64,000 nucleotides of DNA from Yoonia vestfoldensis (GTDB lineage Bacteria; Pseudomonadota; Alphaproteobacteria; Rhodobacterales; Rhodobacteraceae). Location: positions 992,001-1,056,000 of the forward strand of contig NZ_CP021431.1 of NCBI RefSeq assembly GCF_002158905.1, written 5' to 3'. Every line of letters begins with the position of its first letter. The first letter of the stretch is position 1. The notes under the pieces are model-generated. The model made no database searches, was not told the origin of the DNA, and saw nothing but the letters and a program-made list of their open reading frames with translations. Below, piece after piece: positions 18,423 through 28,132 of this stretch. The position numbers were made by a program, and so were the translations under genes.

Positions 18423-20201
18423 TTACAATGGCGCGCAAGCGGCGACCAACCATGCCAAGCTAGCGTGATCGAGGCGCGGGCCAACTGTTGCCAATGTATC
18501 GGCATGATAGCGATCAATCCAGTCCCGTTCTGCCACCGTCAGCAGATCCACATCAATCAGGCGGCGGTCAAAGGGCACAGAGGTCAGTGTTTCAAAGGCC
18601 AGCATGTCGCGCGCATCGGCCTTTGGCAGGGGCGGGGCCTTGATTGTGACGATCAGATTCTCGATGCGGATGCCGAAGTCTCCGGCGCGGTAATAGCCCG
18701 GCTCGTTGGACAGGATCATGCCTTCCTGCAAGGCCACCTCGGACCGTCGCGAAATCCCCTGCGGGCCTTCATGCACGCTCAGGTAACTGCCGACACCGTG
18801 GCCGGTGCCATGATCGTAATCCATCCCCGCCAGCCATAAAGGCGCGCGCGCCAGCGCATCCAGATGCTGCCCACCCAGGCCGCGCGGAAACCGGATGCGG
18901 CTGATCGCGATCATGCCCTGCAAGACGCGGGTGTAACAGGCGCGATGCGTCGCGGTCGGTGTGCCGATGGCGATCGTGCGGGTGATATCGGTGGTGCCGT
19001 CCTGATATTGCCCGCCGCTATCGACCAGCAGCAAGGCGTCCTGCCCCAGCTTGCGGTTACTGGCCTCGCTGACGCGGTAATGCACGATGGCGGCATTGGG
19101 ACCGGACCCGCAGATCGTCTCGAAACTGATGTCGCGCAGCGCGCCTGTCGCGCGGCGGAACGATTCTAGCGCGCGGACCACGTCGATTTCGCTCAGCCCG
19201 CCCTGCGGGGATGTGGCATCCAGCCAGGCCAGAAAGCGCACCATCGCCACGGCGTCGCGGTCATGTGCTGCGCGCGCGCCCGCGATCTCGGTTGCGTTCT
19301 TGCAGGCCTTGGGCAGGATACAAGGGTCGGGCGCATGCAGGATTTGCGCCGCTGCCAGCCGTGTTGCCAGCAGATCAGGGCAGGTCTTGGGGTCGATCTG
19401 CACCGCGCCGGTCATTTCCTGCAGATCAGGCAGGAAATCCGCCATATCGCGCAGGGTCACATCCGGCCCCAGATGATCGGTGATCCCATCCGCCTTGCCC
19501 GCATGCGCAAAGAGCGTCACGGCCCCCGTGCGGTGCAGGATGGCAAAACCCTGCGGCACCGGATTGCGCGGAATGTCGCTGCCCCGGATATTCAGCAGCC
19601 AGGCGATGGAATCCGGCAAAGTCAGCAGGCACGCATCCGCCGCCAATGCCTGCGCCAGCCGGGCGCGTTTGGCCGCATGATCCTCGCCTGCAAATTCAAG
19701 CGGTTGCAGTGTAAAAGGCGCATCCGGCGGCGCGGGTTGGTCCTGCCAAATTCGGTCCACCAGATTATCCACGGCGCGCAGCTCCCATGCGGGCAGGGCC
19801 GTGCGCAGCTTGGCGATTTCGTCCACGCTATGCAGCCAGGGATCATAGCCCAGAACGGCACCTGCGGGGCGCGCATCATGCAACCAATCGGCCAATTGCA
19901 CTTCGGGCCAATGCACCGGCGTGTAACAGGCGGCCACCTCTGCCAGCACCTGCACGCGGTAACGCCCGTCGATGAACACGCCCGCGCGGTCCTGCAACAC
20001 AACGCAAAACCCCGCCGAGCCGGAAAACCCCGTCAACCAGCGCAGCCGCGCATCGCGGGCCGCCACATATTCGCCCTGATGGGCATCGGCGCGGGGCACA
20101 AGAAACGCATCCACGCCCGCCGCCTGCATCTGCGCGCGCAGATCATCCAACCGCGCGGGGCCTTGCGCGGGGCTGGATTGCGCATCAAAGCTCTGAAACA
20201 T
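18423..20201 (-). CDS. Xaa-Pro aminopeptidase (aminopeptidase P family, M24B)
   Basis: A 592-residue metallopeptidase that removes N-terminal residues preceding proline. It has the long three-domain form: two creatinase-like N-terminal domains (about 1-300) and a pita-bread catalytic domain (about 310-530). The dinuclear metal ligands are visible: LVDSGGQYQDGTTDITRT (two Asp), GTGHGVG (His), NEPGYY (Glu) and IRIENL (Glu). Start ATG 20201 follows AAGGGG; the upstream open frame to 20321 is not conserved. The 64-base gap to cobT contains a hairpin and a repeat element. Confidence 0.93.
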   Translation of the reverse strand: MFQSFDAQSSPAQGPARLDDLRAQMQAAGVDAFLVPRADAHQGEYVAARDARLRWLTGFSGSAGFCVVLQDRAGVFIDGRYRVQVLAEVAACYTPVHWPEVQLADWLHDARPAGAVLGYDPWLHSVDEIAKLRTALPAWELRAVDNLVDRIWQDQPAPPDAPFTLQPLEFAGEDHAAKRARLAQALAADACLLTLPDSIAWLLNIRGSDIPRNPVPQGFAILHRTGAVTLFAHAGKADGITDHLGPDVTLRDMADFLPDLQEMTGAVQIDPKTCPDLLATRLAAAQILHAPDPCILPKACKNATEIAGARAAHDRDAVAMVRFLAWLDATSPQGGLSEIDVVRALESFRRATGALRDISFETICGSGPNAAIVHYRVSEASNRKLGQDALLLVDSGGQYQDGTTDITRTIAIGTPTATHRACYTRVLQGMIAISRIRFPRGLGGQHLDALARAPLWLAGMDYDHGTGHGVGSYLSVHEGPQGISRRSEVALQEGMILSNEPGYYRAGDFGIRIENLIVTIKAPPLPKADARDMLAFETLTSVPFDRRLIDVDLLTVAERDWIDRYHADTLATVGPRLDHASLAWLVAACAPL

Positions 20202-20210
20202 CGCGCCACC

Positions 20211-20250
20211 CCTTCTTTTTTCCAAAAATACTCTCGCCAAAGGCCTCCGG
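20211..20250 (-). repeat. Dispersed 3'-end repeat, copy D (A-rich variant)
   Basis: Read on the minus strand, GGAGGCCTTTGGCGAG is followed by AGTATTTTTGGAAAAAAG. It begins 16 bases after the cobT stop. Its last 22 bases (20212-20233) match 50213-50234 exactly. Layout and core (GCC, three bases, GGC, a short spacer, then an ATTT run) match the copies at 34767, 48097 and 58749. Confidence 0.6.
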
Positions 20251-20264
20251 TTCGCCAGAACCGG
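20247..20264 (-). terminator. Hairpin downstream of cobT
   Basis: CCGGTTC (20247-20253) and GAACCGG (20258-20264) form a perfect seven-base stem with a four-base loop, one base past the cobT stop. On the minus strand it leads into the A/T-rich repeat, so it is probably the cobT terminator. Confidence 0.55.
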
Positions 20265-20265
20265 A

Positions 20266-22143
20266 TCAGCCGACCTTGCGCATCCCCAGAACGCGCGCCC
20301 TTTTGCGCGGATCATTGTCAAACAGACTGGCCAGCTGTTCGGTCATCGCCCCGGCCAATTGCTCGACATCGGTGATGGTGACGGCGCGGGCGTAATAGCG
20401 GGTGACGTCATGGCCAATCCCGATCGCGACCAGCTCGACTGCGCGGCGGCGTTCGATCATGGCGATCACATCGCGCAGGTGTTTTTCGAGATAATTGGCC
20501 GGGTTCACTGACAGGGTGCTGTCATCGACCGGCGCGCCATCGGAAATCACCATCAAGACCTTGCGCTGCTCATGGCGCGCGGTGATCCGGCGATGCGCCC
20601 ATTCCAGCGCCTCGCCGTCGATGTTTTCCTTCAGCAGGCCTTCTTTCATCATCAGCCCCAGGTTGGGGCGGGTCCGGCGCCAAGGCGCATCGGCGGATTT
20701 ATAGATGATATGGCGCAGATCATTCAGACGGCCGGGGGTGGCGGGGCGGCCATCGGCCAGCCATTTCTCGCGGCTTTGGCCGCCTTTCCAGGCCTTTGTG
20801 GTAAAGCCCAGGATCTCGACCTTGACGTCGCAGCGTTCCAGCGTGCGCGCCATCACATCGGCACAGATCGCGGCGATGGAAATAGGCCGGCCCCGCATCG
20901 AGCCGGAATTATCCAAAAGCAGCGTCACCACCGTATCGCGGAATTCGGTGTCTTTTTCGACCTTGAAACTCAGCGGCGTGGTGGGCGAGGCCACAACCCG
21001 CGCCAGACGGCCCGCATCCAGAATGCCCTCTTCACGGTCAAATTCCCATGACCGGTTCTGCTGCGCCTGCAAGCGGCGCTGCAACTTGTTGGCCAAGCGC
21101 GAGACCGCGCCTTTCAAAGGGTCCAGCTGCTGGTCAAGATAGGCGCGCAAACGGTCCAGTTCCACCGCTTCGGCCAGATCCTGCGCGCCGATTTCCTCGT
21201 CAAAGGCGGTATAGGCGACCTTGTAATCCGGGTCGGCATCGGACACGGGCGCAGGCTGGGGCGGGTCCATCGGGGCCTCGCCTTCGGGCATCTCGACCTC
21301 TTCGCCCATCTCGGCATCGGCCTGGTCATCCATGCTGACCTGGGCCTGTTTGGCGTCTTGCTGGCTTTCCTGGCTTTGCTCGGGGCTGGCTTCGGCTTCT
21401 TCGCTCTCGCCCTCGTCATCGCCGCTGCTGTCGGGCTCGTCCTGATCGTCGCTGCCATCCTCGGCGGCTTCGTCCTGATCATCATCCAGCTGGTCGGGAT
21501 CATCGCCCAGCTGGTCGCCATAGCCCAGATCGGAAATCAGCTGTCGCGCGAAACGGGCAAAGGCCTGCTGGTCATTCAGCGTCTCGTTCAGCTTTTCAAG
21601 CGTGCCGCCGCAATGATCCTCGATAAAGCCGCGCCACAGCTGCATGACATTATCCGCCCCCGCAGGCAGGTCGCGTCCGGTCGCCAGATGCCGGATCAGA
21701 TAGCCCGCCGCGACCGGCAAGGGCGCATCCGCGGCCTGGGTGATCTGGTCATAGCCTTTGCGCCGCGCATCATTGCTGATCTTGGCGTCGATATTGCCGG
21801 CCGTGCCGGGCATATAGCGGGCGCCCACGGCCTCGATCCGGGCGGTTTCCATCGCGTCGTAAAGATCGCGCGCCATCTGGCCCTGGGGCATATAGCGGCT
21901 GGCGGTGGCGGTATCGTGAAACTTGTGGCGCAAGGCAAAAGCATCCGCCGTGCCGCGCGCCAGCAGCACCTCGTCACGGGTCATCCGGCGCGAAACCTGC
22001 GGCAGGCGCATGCTATCGGCGGTCTGGCCTGCGGGATCGACCGAAAAGGTGACCGCCAATTCGGGGTCATCGGCCATCACCTTGGTCGCCTCGGCCAGGG
22101 CCTTCTTGAACGGATCGGCGGGATTGTCGGATGGTTTGTGCAT
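20266..22143 (-). CDS. cobT: CobT, aerobic cobaltochelatase subunit
   Basis: A 625-residue subunit of the ATP-dependent CobNST complex that inserts cobalt into hydrogenobyrinic acid a,c-diamide in the aerobic B12 pathway. It has an N-terminal helical domain (about 1-205), a very acidic low-complexity linker (about 210-310, Asp/Glu/Ser/Gln-rich) and a C-terminal von Willebrand A domain whose MIDAS motif reads DNSGS in [18 protein letters not shown]. Start ATG 22143 ([12 protein letters not shown]) is the usual N-terminus; the open frame continues to 22467 only by overlapping the divergent FMN reductase gene. Its partner cobS lies 0.8 kb away on the same strand. Confidence 0.95.
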   Translation of the reverse strand: MHKPSDNPADPFKKALAEATKVMADDPELAVTFSVDPAGQTADSMRLPQVSRRMTRDEVLLARGTADAFALRHKFHDTATASRYMPQGQMARDLYDAMETARIEAVGARYMPGTAGNIDAKISNDARRKGYDQITQAADAPLPVAAGYLIRHLATGRDLPAGADNVMQLWRGFIEDHCGGTLEKLNETLNDQQAFARFARQLISDLGYGDQLGDDPDQLDDDQDEAAEDGSDDQDEPDSSGDDEGESEEAEASPEQSQESQQDAKQAQVSMDDQADAEMGEEVEMPEGEAPMDPPQPAPVSDADPDYKVAYTAFDEEIGAQDLAEAVELDRLRAYLDQQLDPLKGAVSRLANKLQRRLQAQQNRSWEFDREEGILDAGRLARVVASPTTPLSFKVEKDTEFRDTVVTLLLDNSGSMRGRPISIAAICADVMARTLERCDVKVEILGFTTKAWKGGQSREKWLADGRPATPGRLNDLRHIIYKSADAPWRRTRPNLGLMMKEGLLKENIDGEALEWAHRRITARHEQRKVLMVISDGAPVDDSTLSVNPANYLEKHLRDVIAMIERRRAVELVAIGIGHDVTRYYARAVTITDVEQLAGAMTEQLASLFDNDPRKRARVLGMRKVG

Positions 22144-22294
22144 GGCAAAGATAAACCACCGGATCAGCGCAGGGGCAAGGGGGCCTGCGCGCCTTGCGTA
22201 TTTTTGCACAGATGCTGCGCCGTGGCGCCGATGGCCATGTGATGCCGCCTGCCGCATGTAAGGCGCATCGCATCTTTCATGCAGGAGAAATGAC

Positions 22295-22879
22295 ATGACC
22301 ACGAAACCAAAGATCGCCCTGATCATCGGATCGACCCGCGCCACCCGCTTTGCCGATAAACCCGCCGCCTGGATGCTGAAACAGGCACAGGCGCGCGATG
22401 ATATGGATGTCGAACTGGTCGATCTGCGCGATTTCGACCTGCCGCTCTTTGACGAGCCGGCCAGCAATCTATGGATGCCATCCAGCGACCCACGCGCCGT
22501 GACATGGCAGCAGAAAATCGGGGAATTCGACGGCTATATCTTTGTTGTCGCCGAATATAACCGGTCGATCACCGGCGCGCTGAAAAATGCGCTGGACCAA
22601 GCCTATAACGAATGGGGCCACAAGCCGATGTCGGCCATCGCTTATGGCTCTGTGGGGGGCACCCGCGCGCTGGAACATCTGCGCAATATCGCGGTGGAAT
22701 TGCAGATGGTGCCAACCCGCAATGCGGTGCATATCGGGGGTGGTGATTTCTTTGCCGTGCATCCGGTCGGCGCCAATGCCGAGATCGACACGATTGCCGA
22801 TCATCTGATGCCATCGGTCACTGCGACGCTGGATGATATCGTTTGGTGGGCGAATGCGACCAAGGCAGCCCGCGGTTAA
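22295..22879 (+). CDS. NADPH-dependent FMN reductase family protein
   Basis: A 194-residue flavodoxin-like reductase. The FMN phosphate loop is [13 protein letters not shown] (about 12-24), and the family signature [20 protein letters not shown] (about 89-108) forms the flavin contact and dimer region. Members reduce FMN or quinones with NAD(P)H, often in oxidative stress. It is transcribed opposite to cobT and cobS and sits between them. SD AGGAG lies upstream of ATG 22295. The 3' end is followed by two palindromes. The physiological substrate is unknown. Confidence 0.9.
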   Translation: MTTKPKIALIIGSTRATRFADKPAAWMLKQAQARDDMDVELVDLRDFDLPLFDEPASNLWMPSSDPRAVTWQQKIGEFDGYIFVVAEYNRSITGALKNALDQAYNEWGHKPMSAIAYGSVGGTRALEHLRNIAVELQMVPTRNAVHIGGGDFFAVHPVGANAEIDTIADHLMPSVTATLDDIVWWANATKAARG

Positions 22880-22885
22880 CAAAAA

Positions 22886-22943
22886 GGTCGGGGAGAACCC
22901 CGACCTACATCACATGCGTAGGCCGGGGTTTTCCCCGGCTTAC
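22886..22943. terminator. Pair of adjacent palindromes between convergent genes
   Basis: First hairpin: GGTCGGGG (22886-22893), AGAA, CCCCGACC (22898-22905). Second: GCCGGGG (22922-22928), TTTT, CCCCGGC (22933-22939), extended by GTA (22918-22920) and TAC (22941-22943). The connecting CTACATCACAT recurs after the palindrome at 63932-63957. They separate the FMN reductase stop from the cobS stop (22946). Confidence 0.6.
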
Positions 22944-22945
22944 CG

Positions 22946-23932
22946 TTATTTCAAGCTTAGGCTAGCCGCACTTTCGGGCAATTCCTCGTCAAAGCAGCGC
23001 TGATAGAATTCCGCCACGGTCTGGCGTTCCAATTCATCGCATTTGTTCAGGAATGACAGCCGGAACGCATAGCCCACATTGCCGAAAATCCGCGCGTTTT
23101 CTGCCCAGGCCAGCACCGTGCGCGGCGACATCACCGTGCTCAGATCACCATTCATGAATGCCGTGCGCGTCAGGTCTGCGACGGTGACCATCTGGCTGAT
23201 CGTGCGGCGGCCTTTTTCATTGTTGTAATGCGGCGATTTCGACAGAACGATTGCAGCCTCGGCATCATGGGACAGATAGTTCAGCGTCACCACCATCGAC
23301 CAGCGGTCCATCTGCGCCTGGTTGATCTGCTGGGTACCGTGATACAGCCCCGTCGTATCGCCCAGACCCACCGTATTCGCAGTGGCAAACAGACGGAAAT
23401 AGGGGTTCGGCGTGATGATTTCATTCTGATCCATCAGCGTCAGCTTGCCGTCGGTTTCCAGCACGCGCTGGATCACGAACATCACATCCGCGCGCCCCGC
23501 GTCATATTCGTCAAAGACGATAGCCACAGGGTTGCGCAACGCCCAAGGCAGGATGCCTTCGTGGAATTCGGTCACCTGCACACCGTCGCGCAGTTTGATC
23601 GCATCCTTGCCGATCAGGTCGATCCGGCTGATATGGCTGTCCAGATTGACCCGCACCGCAGGCCAGTTCAACCGGGCGGCCACCTGTTCGATATGCGTCG
23701 ATTTGCCGGTGCCATGATAGCCCTGGATCATGACGCGGCGGTTATAGCCAAAGCCTGCCAGGATCGCGAGCGTCGTCTCGGGGTCGAATTTATAGGTGCT
23801 GTCGATTTCCGGCACGCGGTCGGAGCTTTCCGCGAAACCCTTGATCTTCATGTCGCTGTCGATGCCGAACACGTCCCGCACCGAGATATCCTCGGTCGGT
23901 TTCGCATGCATGTCTGTGGTGCCGTCGGCCAT
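22946..23932 (-). CDS. cobS: CobS, cobaltochelatase AAA+ ATPase subunit
   Basis: A 328-residue AAA+ ATPase of the MoxR clade that powers the CobNST cobalt chelatase with CobT. Walker A is [10 protein letters not shown] (about residues 80-89), Walker [17 protein letters not shown], sensor 1 [10 protein letters not shown], and a C-terminal lid domain follows. Start ATG 23932 ([12 protein letters not shown]) is preferred; an upstream codon at 23962 would add ten residues. CobS and CobT form a hexameric chaperone-like ring and are usually encoded side by side; here an oppositely oriented reductase gene separates them. Confidence 0.96.
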   Translation of the reverse strand: MADGTTDMHAKPTEDISVRDVFGIDSDMKIKGFAESSDRVPEIDSTYKFDPETTLAILAGFGYNRRVMIQGYHGTGKSTHIEQVAARLNWPAVRVNLDSHISRIDLIGKDAIKLRDGVQVTEFHEGILPWALRNPVAIVFDEYDAGRADVMFVIQRVLETDGKLTLMDQNEIITPNPYFRLFATANTVGLGDTTGLYHGTQQINQAQMDRWSMVVTLNYLSHDAEAAIVLSKSPHYNNEKGRRTISQMVTVADLTRTAFMNGDLSTVMSPRTVLAWAENARIFGNVGYAFRLSFLNKCDELERQTVAEFYQRCFDEELPESAASLSLK

Positions 23933-24040
23933 GTGCCTTGCCTTTTCGTTAAGATGTCGCAATCGAATATCGCATGCAACATAACGCAGCCAGCAGCAAG
24001 CGCCACCCCGTCTGACCGGATTGCCTTGCCGGATCGCGCG

Positions 24041-24061
24041 CCGCCCGATTGCGCGGGGCGG
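24041..24061 (-). terminator. GC-rich hairpin after the J-domain gene
   Basis: CCGCCC (24041-24046) pairs with GGGCGG (24056-24061), 15 bases past the J-domain stop on the minus strand. Short stem and no T-run, so weak support. Confidence 0.25.
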
Positions 24062-24076
24062 TGCTGTTGCACAGGA

Positions 24077-24712
24077 TCAATCTGCGTCGCGGAAGTTCCG
24101 GCTGACCTTGATCTGGTCCCAGGCCCAGACCACCTCGGATAATTGTTCTTCCTGGCTGCGGTCGCCGCCGTTCATATCGGGATGCAGCACCTTGATCAGC
24201 GATTTATAGGCTTTGCGGATTTCCTGTTTGGTCCAATTATCCTTGGCGTCCAGAATGTCGATGGCGCGCCGTTCGGTCGGCGGCAGCTTGCGCCCGACGG
24301 CAGAACCGCGTCCGGGGTTGCGGGTCGCATTCGCGCCCAGCACCTGATGCGCGTCATCCACACCCAGCCGCGCCCAGGCGCGTTCCTCGACCGAGCGTTT
24401 GAATGGTTTGGTCGGACGGTCCCAGACGCGGTCCTTGTCCATCTGGGCGGCCAGCTCGGCCTCTGACGTGGTGTCGAAGAAATTCCATTTCAGATTATAT
24501 TCGCGCACATGTTCCTGACAGAACCAGAAATAATCATCCAGCACATCGGGTGATTTGGGCGCACGAAACGGCGCAGGCCGGTCGCAGCCGTCATGATCGC
24601 AGATGCGTGTCGATGTTTCAGACGCCCCTGACATCCCACGCCGGCCACGGGGATTCTTTTTCTTGGACCCTGATACGGACATATCGAAACCAAAAGGATC
24701 ATCTTTTTTCAT
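24077..24712 (-). CDS. J-domain protein with N-terminal Cys/His segment
   Basis: A 211-residue DnaJ-like co-chaperone. The J domain is C-terminal (about 148-205), with the diagnostic HPD in LIKVLHPDMNGG, so it should stimulate DnaK ATPase. The N-terminal half has CDHDGCDRPAPFRAP and FWFCQEHVREYN, a C-x4-C ... C-x2-H pattern that could bind one zinc ion; clients are unknown. Start ATG 24712 (MKKDDPFGFD). It lies next to cobS and is divergent from bolA, with 78 bases between the starts for both promoters. Confidence 0.9.
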   Translation of the reverse strand: MKKDDPFGFDMSVSGSKKKNPRGRRGMSGASETSTRICDHDGCDRPAPFRAPKSPDVLDDYFWFCQEHVREYNLKWNFFDTTSEAELAAQMDKDRVWDRPTKPFKRSVEERAWARLGVDDAHQVLGANATRNPGRGSAVGRKLPPTERRAIDILDAKDNWTKQEIRKAYKSLIKVLHPDMNGGDRSQEEQLSEVVWAWDQIKVSRNFRDAD

Positions 24713-24790
24713 GGTGCATCTCTTCTTTCCGACTCGGACGACAGACTGTAGACCCCTGAGCGACAGAGAGAAGAGGGCAGAGGGAAAATA

Positions 24791-25042
24791 ATGGCATTGC
24801 AGGCTGAAATTCATGCAAGATTGATGACGCTCGGCCCGCAGATGCTCGAGGTGATCAACGAAAGCCATAAACATGCCGGGCATGCGGGCGATGACGGGTC
24901 AGGCGAAAGCCATTGGCGCGTGGTGATCAAGGCCGCCATGCTGGACGATATGTCGCGCATCGCGCGCCACCGTGCCATTCACAATGCGATCGGCCCCGAT
25001 CTGATGGCACGGATCCATGCGCTCGAGATTGATCTGCGCTGA
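24791..25042 (+). CDS. BolA family protein
   Basis: An 83-residue BolA-fold protein. The hallmark VINESHKHAGH (about 20-30) contains the conserved His residues used with a monothiol glutaredoxin to coordinate a [2Fe-2S] cluster, and HRAIHNAIGPDLMARIHALEI forms the C-terminal helix. BolA proteins act in iron-sulfur trafficking and cell-shape control. Its stop TGA abuts the TCA of the convergent gene, making TGATCA. Which BolA paralogue this is cannot be told from one copy. Confidence 0.92.
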   Translation: MALQAEIHARLMTLGPQMLEVINESHKHAGHAGDDGSGESHWRVVIKAAMLDDMSRIARHRAIHNAIGPDLMARIHALEIDLR

Positions 25043-25402
25043 TCACTCGCCGCCAGCGACGTCAGGGCCGGGGCGGCCGCCCGATGTAAGGGGGCGTTTC
25101 GGCACTTGCGGGGCAGGGGGTGTCACCGATGGCGCCGGGCGCTGCGGTTTCATCTTGGGGGCCGTGTTGACGACCTTGGTGCGGCGAAACACCAGCATAT
25201 TATGCTGGACCGTTGTCCGGCTCATCAGCCCTTCGCGCTGATCGCAGGGCAGGGTATCGGCGCGCAGATATTCCCAGCCATCCGCCGCAAGTTCGTTCAT
25301 CGCGGTTTCCAGTGACAGCGCAAAGCGATCCTCATGCGTCTTGACGCCGGGGGCTTTGGTGCCGCGCAGGGGGGCTGGTACGACCTTATATTCATATGTC
25401 AT
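25043..25402 (-). CDS. DUF4177 domain protein
   Basis: A 119-residue protein with a DUF4177-like N-terminus: MTYEYKVVPAPLRG, then LETAMNELAADGWEYLRAD and an HNMLVFRR strand, followed by a basic, Pro-rich tail. No function is known for the family. Start ATG 25402 marks the conserved beginning; a longer frame back to 25555 overlaps gatB. It ends head-to-head with bolA at TGATCA. Confidence 0.8.
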   Translation of the reverse strand: MTYEYKVVPAPLRGTKAPGVKTHEDRFALSLETAMNELAADGWEYLRADTLPCDQREGLMSRTTVQHNMLVFRRTKVVNTAPKMKPQRPAPSVTPPAPQVPKRPLTSGGRPGPDVAGGE

Positions 25403-25417
25403 CGCGTTTTCCCTTGA

Positions 25418-25431
25418 TCCGGCCTGCCGGA
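25418..25431 (-). terminator. Small palindrome between gatB and the DUF4177 gene
   Basis: TCCGGC, CT, GCCGGA: a perfect six-base stem in the 62-base gap after the gatB stop and 16 bases before the DUF4177 start. It may be a weak terminator or part of the leader. Confidence 0.25.
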
Positions 25432-25464
25432 CAATACCAAGCCTGCCGCCGATGTCCAACCGAC

Positions 25465-26976
25465 CTAGAGGCCCAGCCGCGCGGCAACGATCTGGTTGAC
25501 CGCTGCGGGATTGGCCTTGCCGCCTGTGGACTTCATCACCTGACCGACAAACCAACCGGCCAGTTTCGGATTGGCCTTGGCCTTTTCGACCTGATCGGGG
25601 TTGGCGGCGATGATGGCGTCCACCGCAGCCTCGATCGCGCCGGTATCGGTGACCTGTTTCATGCCTTCGGTTTCCACGATCTCTTCGGGATCGCGGTTCT
25701 GGGTATAGGCAATGTCAAAGACATCCTTGGCGATCTTGCCGGAAATCGTGTCTGATTTGATCAGCCCGATGATCTGGCCCAGACGTTCGGCGGAAATCGG
25801 GCTGTCGCCAATGTCTTTATCGTCCTTTTTCAGACGGCCGAATAATTCATTGATGACCCAATTCGCGGCAAGTTTGCCGTCGCGGCCCGCCGCCACCTTT
25901 TCAAAGAATACCGCATTTTCGCCTTCGGCGGTCAGCACCGAGGCATCGTAATCGGACAATCCGAAATCCGCGATGAACCGCGCCTTTTTCGCATCGGGCA
26001 ATTCAGGCAGCGCCTTGGCGAGCTCATCGACCCAATCCTGTTCGATTTCCAGCGGCAGCAGGTCCGGATCGGGGAAATAACGGTAATCATGCGCTTCTTC
26101 CTTGGACCGCATGGACCGTGTCTCATTCCGGTCAGGATCGTAAAGCCGGGTTTCCTGCGTGACGGATTTGCCATCTTCCAGCAGCGCGATCTGGCGACGC
26201 GCCTCGTAATCAATGGCCATCTGAATGAACCGCATAGAGTTCATGTTCTTGATCTCGCAGCGCGTGCCAAGATGGCTGAAATCCTGCGTCGCCTGATAGC
26301 GTTCGTAATCGCCCGGACGGCAGACCGAGACGTTCACATCGGCGCGCAGGTTGCCGTTTTGCATATTGCCGTCACAAGTGCCCAGATAGCGCATGATCTG
26401 GCGCAGTTTCAGCACATAGGCGGCGGCTTCTTCCGGGCCGCGAATGTCGGGGCGGCTGACGATTTCCATCAGCGCGACACCGGTGCGGTTCAGGTCCACG
26501 AATGACATCGCAGGGTCCATGTCATGGATCGACTTGCCTGCGTCCTGTTCCAGATGGATGCGTTCGATCCGCACCAGACGGGCCTGTCCATTGCCCATTT
26601 CCACCAGCACTTCGCCTTCGCCCACGATCGGGTGGTAAAGCTGGCTAATCTGATAGCCCTGCGGCAGGTCGGGATAAAAGTAATTCTTGCGGTCAAAGGC
26701 CGAGACCAGGTTGATCTGCGCCTTCAGCCCCAGCCCGGTGCGCACGGCTTGGGCGACGCAGGCTTCGTTGATGACGGGCAACATGCCAGGCATGCCAGCA
26801 TCGACAAAGGCCACATTGCTGTTGGGTTCAGCGCCGAACAGGGTTGATGCGCCGGAAAACAATTTCGCATTGGTGGCCACCTGCGCATGCACCTCTAGCC
26901 CGATCACGAGTTCCCAATCGCCGGTCGCACCAGAGATGACTTTGGGGGCGGGGGTGTCATAGGTCAGGTCAAGCAT
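25465..26976 (-). CDS. gatB: GatB, Asp-tRNA(Asn)/Glu-tRNA(Gln) amidotransferase subunit B
   Basis: A 503-residue subunit of GatCAB, which amidates misacylated Glu-tRNA(Gln) or Asp-tRNA(Asn). The kinase-like catalytic domain shows [19 protein letters not shown] at the N-terminus, [23 protein letters not shown] and [15 protein letters not shown]; the C-terminal tRNA-binding tail is [20 protein letters not shown]. Start ATG 26976 lies seven bases after AAGGA; the TTG just before is less likely. gatA and gatC are not in the window. A stand-alone protein with the same tail-type domain (YqeY) is encoded at 58280-58741. Confidence 0.97.
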   Translation of the reverse strand: MLDLTYDTPAPKVISGATGDWELVIGLEVHAQVATNAKLFSGASTLFGAEPNSNVAFVDAGMPGMLPVINEACVAQAVRTGLGLKAQINLVSAFDRKNYFYPDLPQGYQISQLYHPIVGEGEVLVEMGNGQARLVRIERIHLEQDAGKSIHDMDPAMSFVDLNRTGVALMEIVSRPDIRGPEEAAAYVLKLRQIMRYLGTCDGNMQNGNLRADVNVSVCRPGDYERYQATQDFSHLGTRCEIKNMNSMRFIQMAIDYEARRQIALLEDGKSVTQETRLYDPDRNETRSMRSKEEAHDYRYFPDPDLLPLEIEQDWVDELAKALPELPDAKKARFIADFGLSDYDASVLTAEGENAVFFEKVAAGRDGKLAANWVINELFGRLKKDDKDIGDSPISAERLGQIIGLIKSDTISGKIAKDVFDIAYTQNRDPEEIVETEGMKQVTDTGAIEAAVDAIIAANPDQVEKAKANPKLAGWFVGQVMKSTGGKANPAAVNQIVAARLGL

Positions 26977-27088
26977 CAACGCATCCTTGGTTCAGATCCG
27001 CGCGATCAACAGCGAAACGCGCAGCGGTGCGCGCTCTTTACCGGACCGCGCAGCTATGCGCGATGTCTAAAAGAACGCGGCCCCCGCT

Positions 27089-27964
27089 TCAAGATGCGCT
27101 GGGCGCGTCTTTGGACAGCCAGGGCCGGGTTGTCGCGATCAGATTGACCACCGGCGCATGATCCCCGCCCAAGGCCAGGGTCGCCGCGCGCAGCAGCGCG
27201 ATACCTTCCTCGGGGTCGCGCGGGATGGCCGAGGCGGAAATCGGCTCGCCCATGGTCACGACAAAGGGCTGGCGGTCCTTGTTCAGCGTTTCATGAAACA
27301 AGGTGATGTCGCGCAGCGTCGGATGGATGCGGTCGAACAGATAGAACAGCGCCGAATTGCGCGCCTGAATATTCACCGGAATCACCGGCAGATCGAATTT
27401 GCGCGCCAGCATCGCCGCCGAGCCCATCCACGGCCGTTCATGCAGCGACAGCCAGCGCCGTTTGGCCAGCCGTCCCGATGGAAAGATCACGCCCAGCCGC
27501 CCGGCCTTGGTCGCTTGACGGACAAAGGCCATCGTCTCGCGGGTCTTGGCATGGCTGCGCAATGGTTTGCGCCATTCCACGGGCGCGATCATGCTGTCCA
27601 TCTGCGGAAAGACGCGCAGGATATCGCGATTGGCAAAGAAATAGGCATCGGGCCTGCTGCGCGCGATCAGATGATGCAGGATGATCCCATCCGCGATTCC
27701 CGTCGGATGGTTCGCCACGATCAAGGCCGGCCCATGCGCGGGCAAATGGCCAAGCCCCTTGCTTTGCACCATCAGCGCAAGACGCGCAGCCATCGCCTGC
27801 ATGATCTGCGCCGGATCGGCCAGGGCCAGATTCTGCGCGATTTGCAGGGTTTTTTCATAGCCCAACATGCCATGCAGCGCCTGGCGGATAAAACGCGTGC
27901 CGGGTCTATCCGCGTAAAGCCACGGCGCACGCTCGGCAATCAGGGGCGTGATACGCTCTTGCAT
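27089..27964 (-). CDS. Lysophospholipid acyltransferase family protein (PlsC-like)
   Basis: A 291-residue acyltransferase of the PlsC/hemolysin-like group. The catalytic block reads VANHPTGIADG, where His and Asp are separated by five residues rather than the usual four; GVIFPSGRLAKRRW is the substrate-binding block and LPVIPVNIQARNS the last. It probably acylates a lysophospholipid or lyso-lipid acceptor at the membrane; the acceptor cannot be told. Start ATG 27964 (MQERITPL) is preferred to a TTG at 28030. It is divergent from the DUF2256 and glcB genes. Confidence 0.8.
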   Translation of the reverse strand: MQERITPLIAERAPWLYADRPGTRFIRQALHGMLGYEKTLQIAQNLALADPAQIMQAMAARLALMVQSKGLGHLPAHGPALIVANHPTGIADGIILHHLIARSRPDAYFFANRDILRVFPQMDSMIAPVEWRKPLRSHAKTRETMAFVRQATKAGRLGVIFPSGRLAKRRWLSLHERPWMGSAAMLARKFDLPVIPVNIQARNSALFYLFDRIHPTLRDITLFHETLNKDRQPFVVTMGEPISASAIPRDPEEGIALLRAATLALGGDHAPVVNLIATTRPWLSKDAPSAS

Positions 27965-28057
27965 AGGATAGCAAACACCAGACTTGTGTAACGGTTCCAC
28001 GACATCACGATTTTTTGCCAAAAAGTGCAAACCAACCGGCGCAAGCGTGCCTCAGAT

Positions 28058-28093
28058 CAGCAAAAATCCGCGCCCCGGCGTAAATTTTTGCTG
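28058..28093. repeat. Inverted repeat with A/T-rich arms upstream of the acyltransferase gene
   Basis: CAGCAAAAAT (28058-28067) and ATTTTTGCTG (28084-28093) are perfect ten-base arms around a GC-rich 16-base centre. It lies between divergent genes, where a terminator is not expected, so a regulatory role or a mobile repeat are both possible. Confidence 0.4.
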
Positions 28094-28132
28094 GCCGGTG
28101 GATTTGGCGATGCGCTGGCCTAGCTGGCGGTC

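Noticed and set aside
19263..20375. Plus-strand open frame of 370 codons opposite the aminopeptidase gene
   Set aside because: Antisense to a gene with intact metal ligands; composition is typical of a shadow frame.
22144..22467. Upstream extension of cobT by 108 codons
   Set aside because: It overlaps the divergent FMN reductase gene and has no CobT conservation; MHKPSDNP at 22143 is the usual N-terminus.
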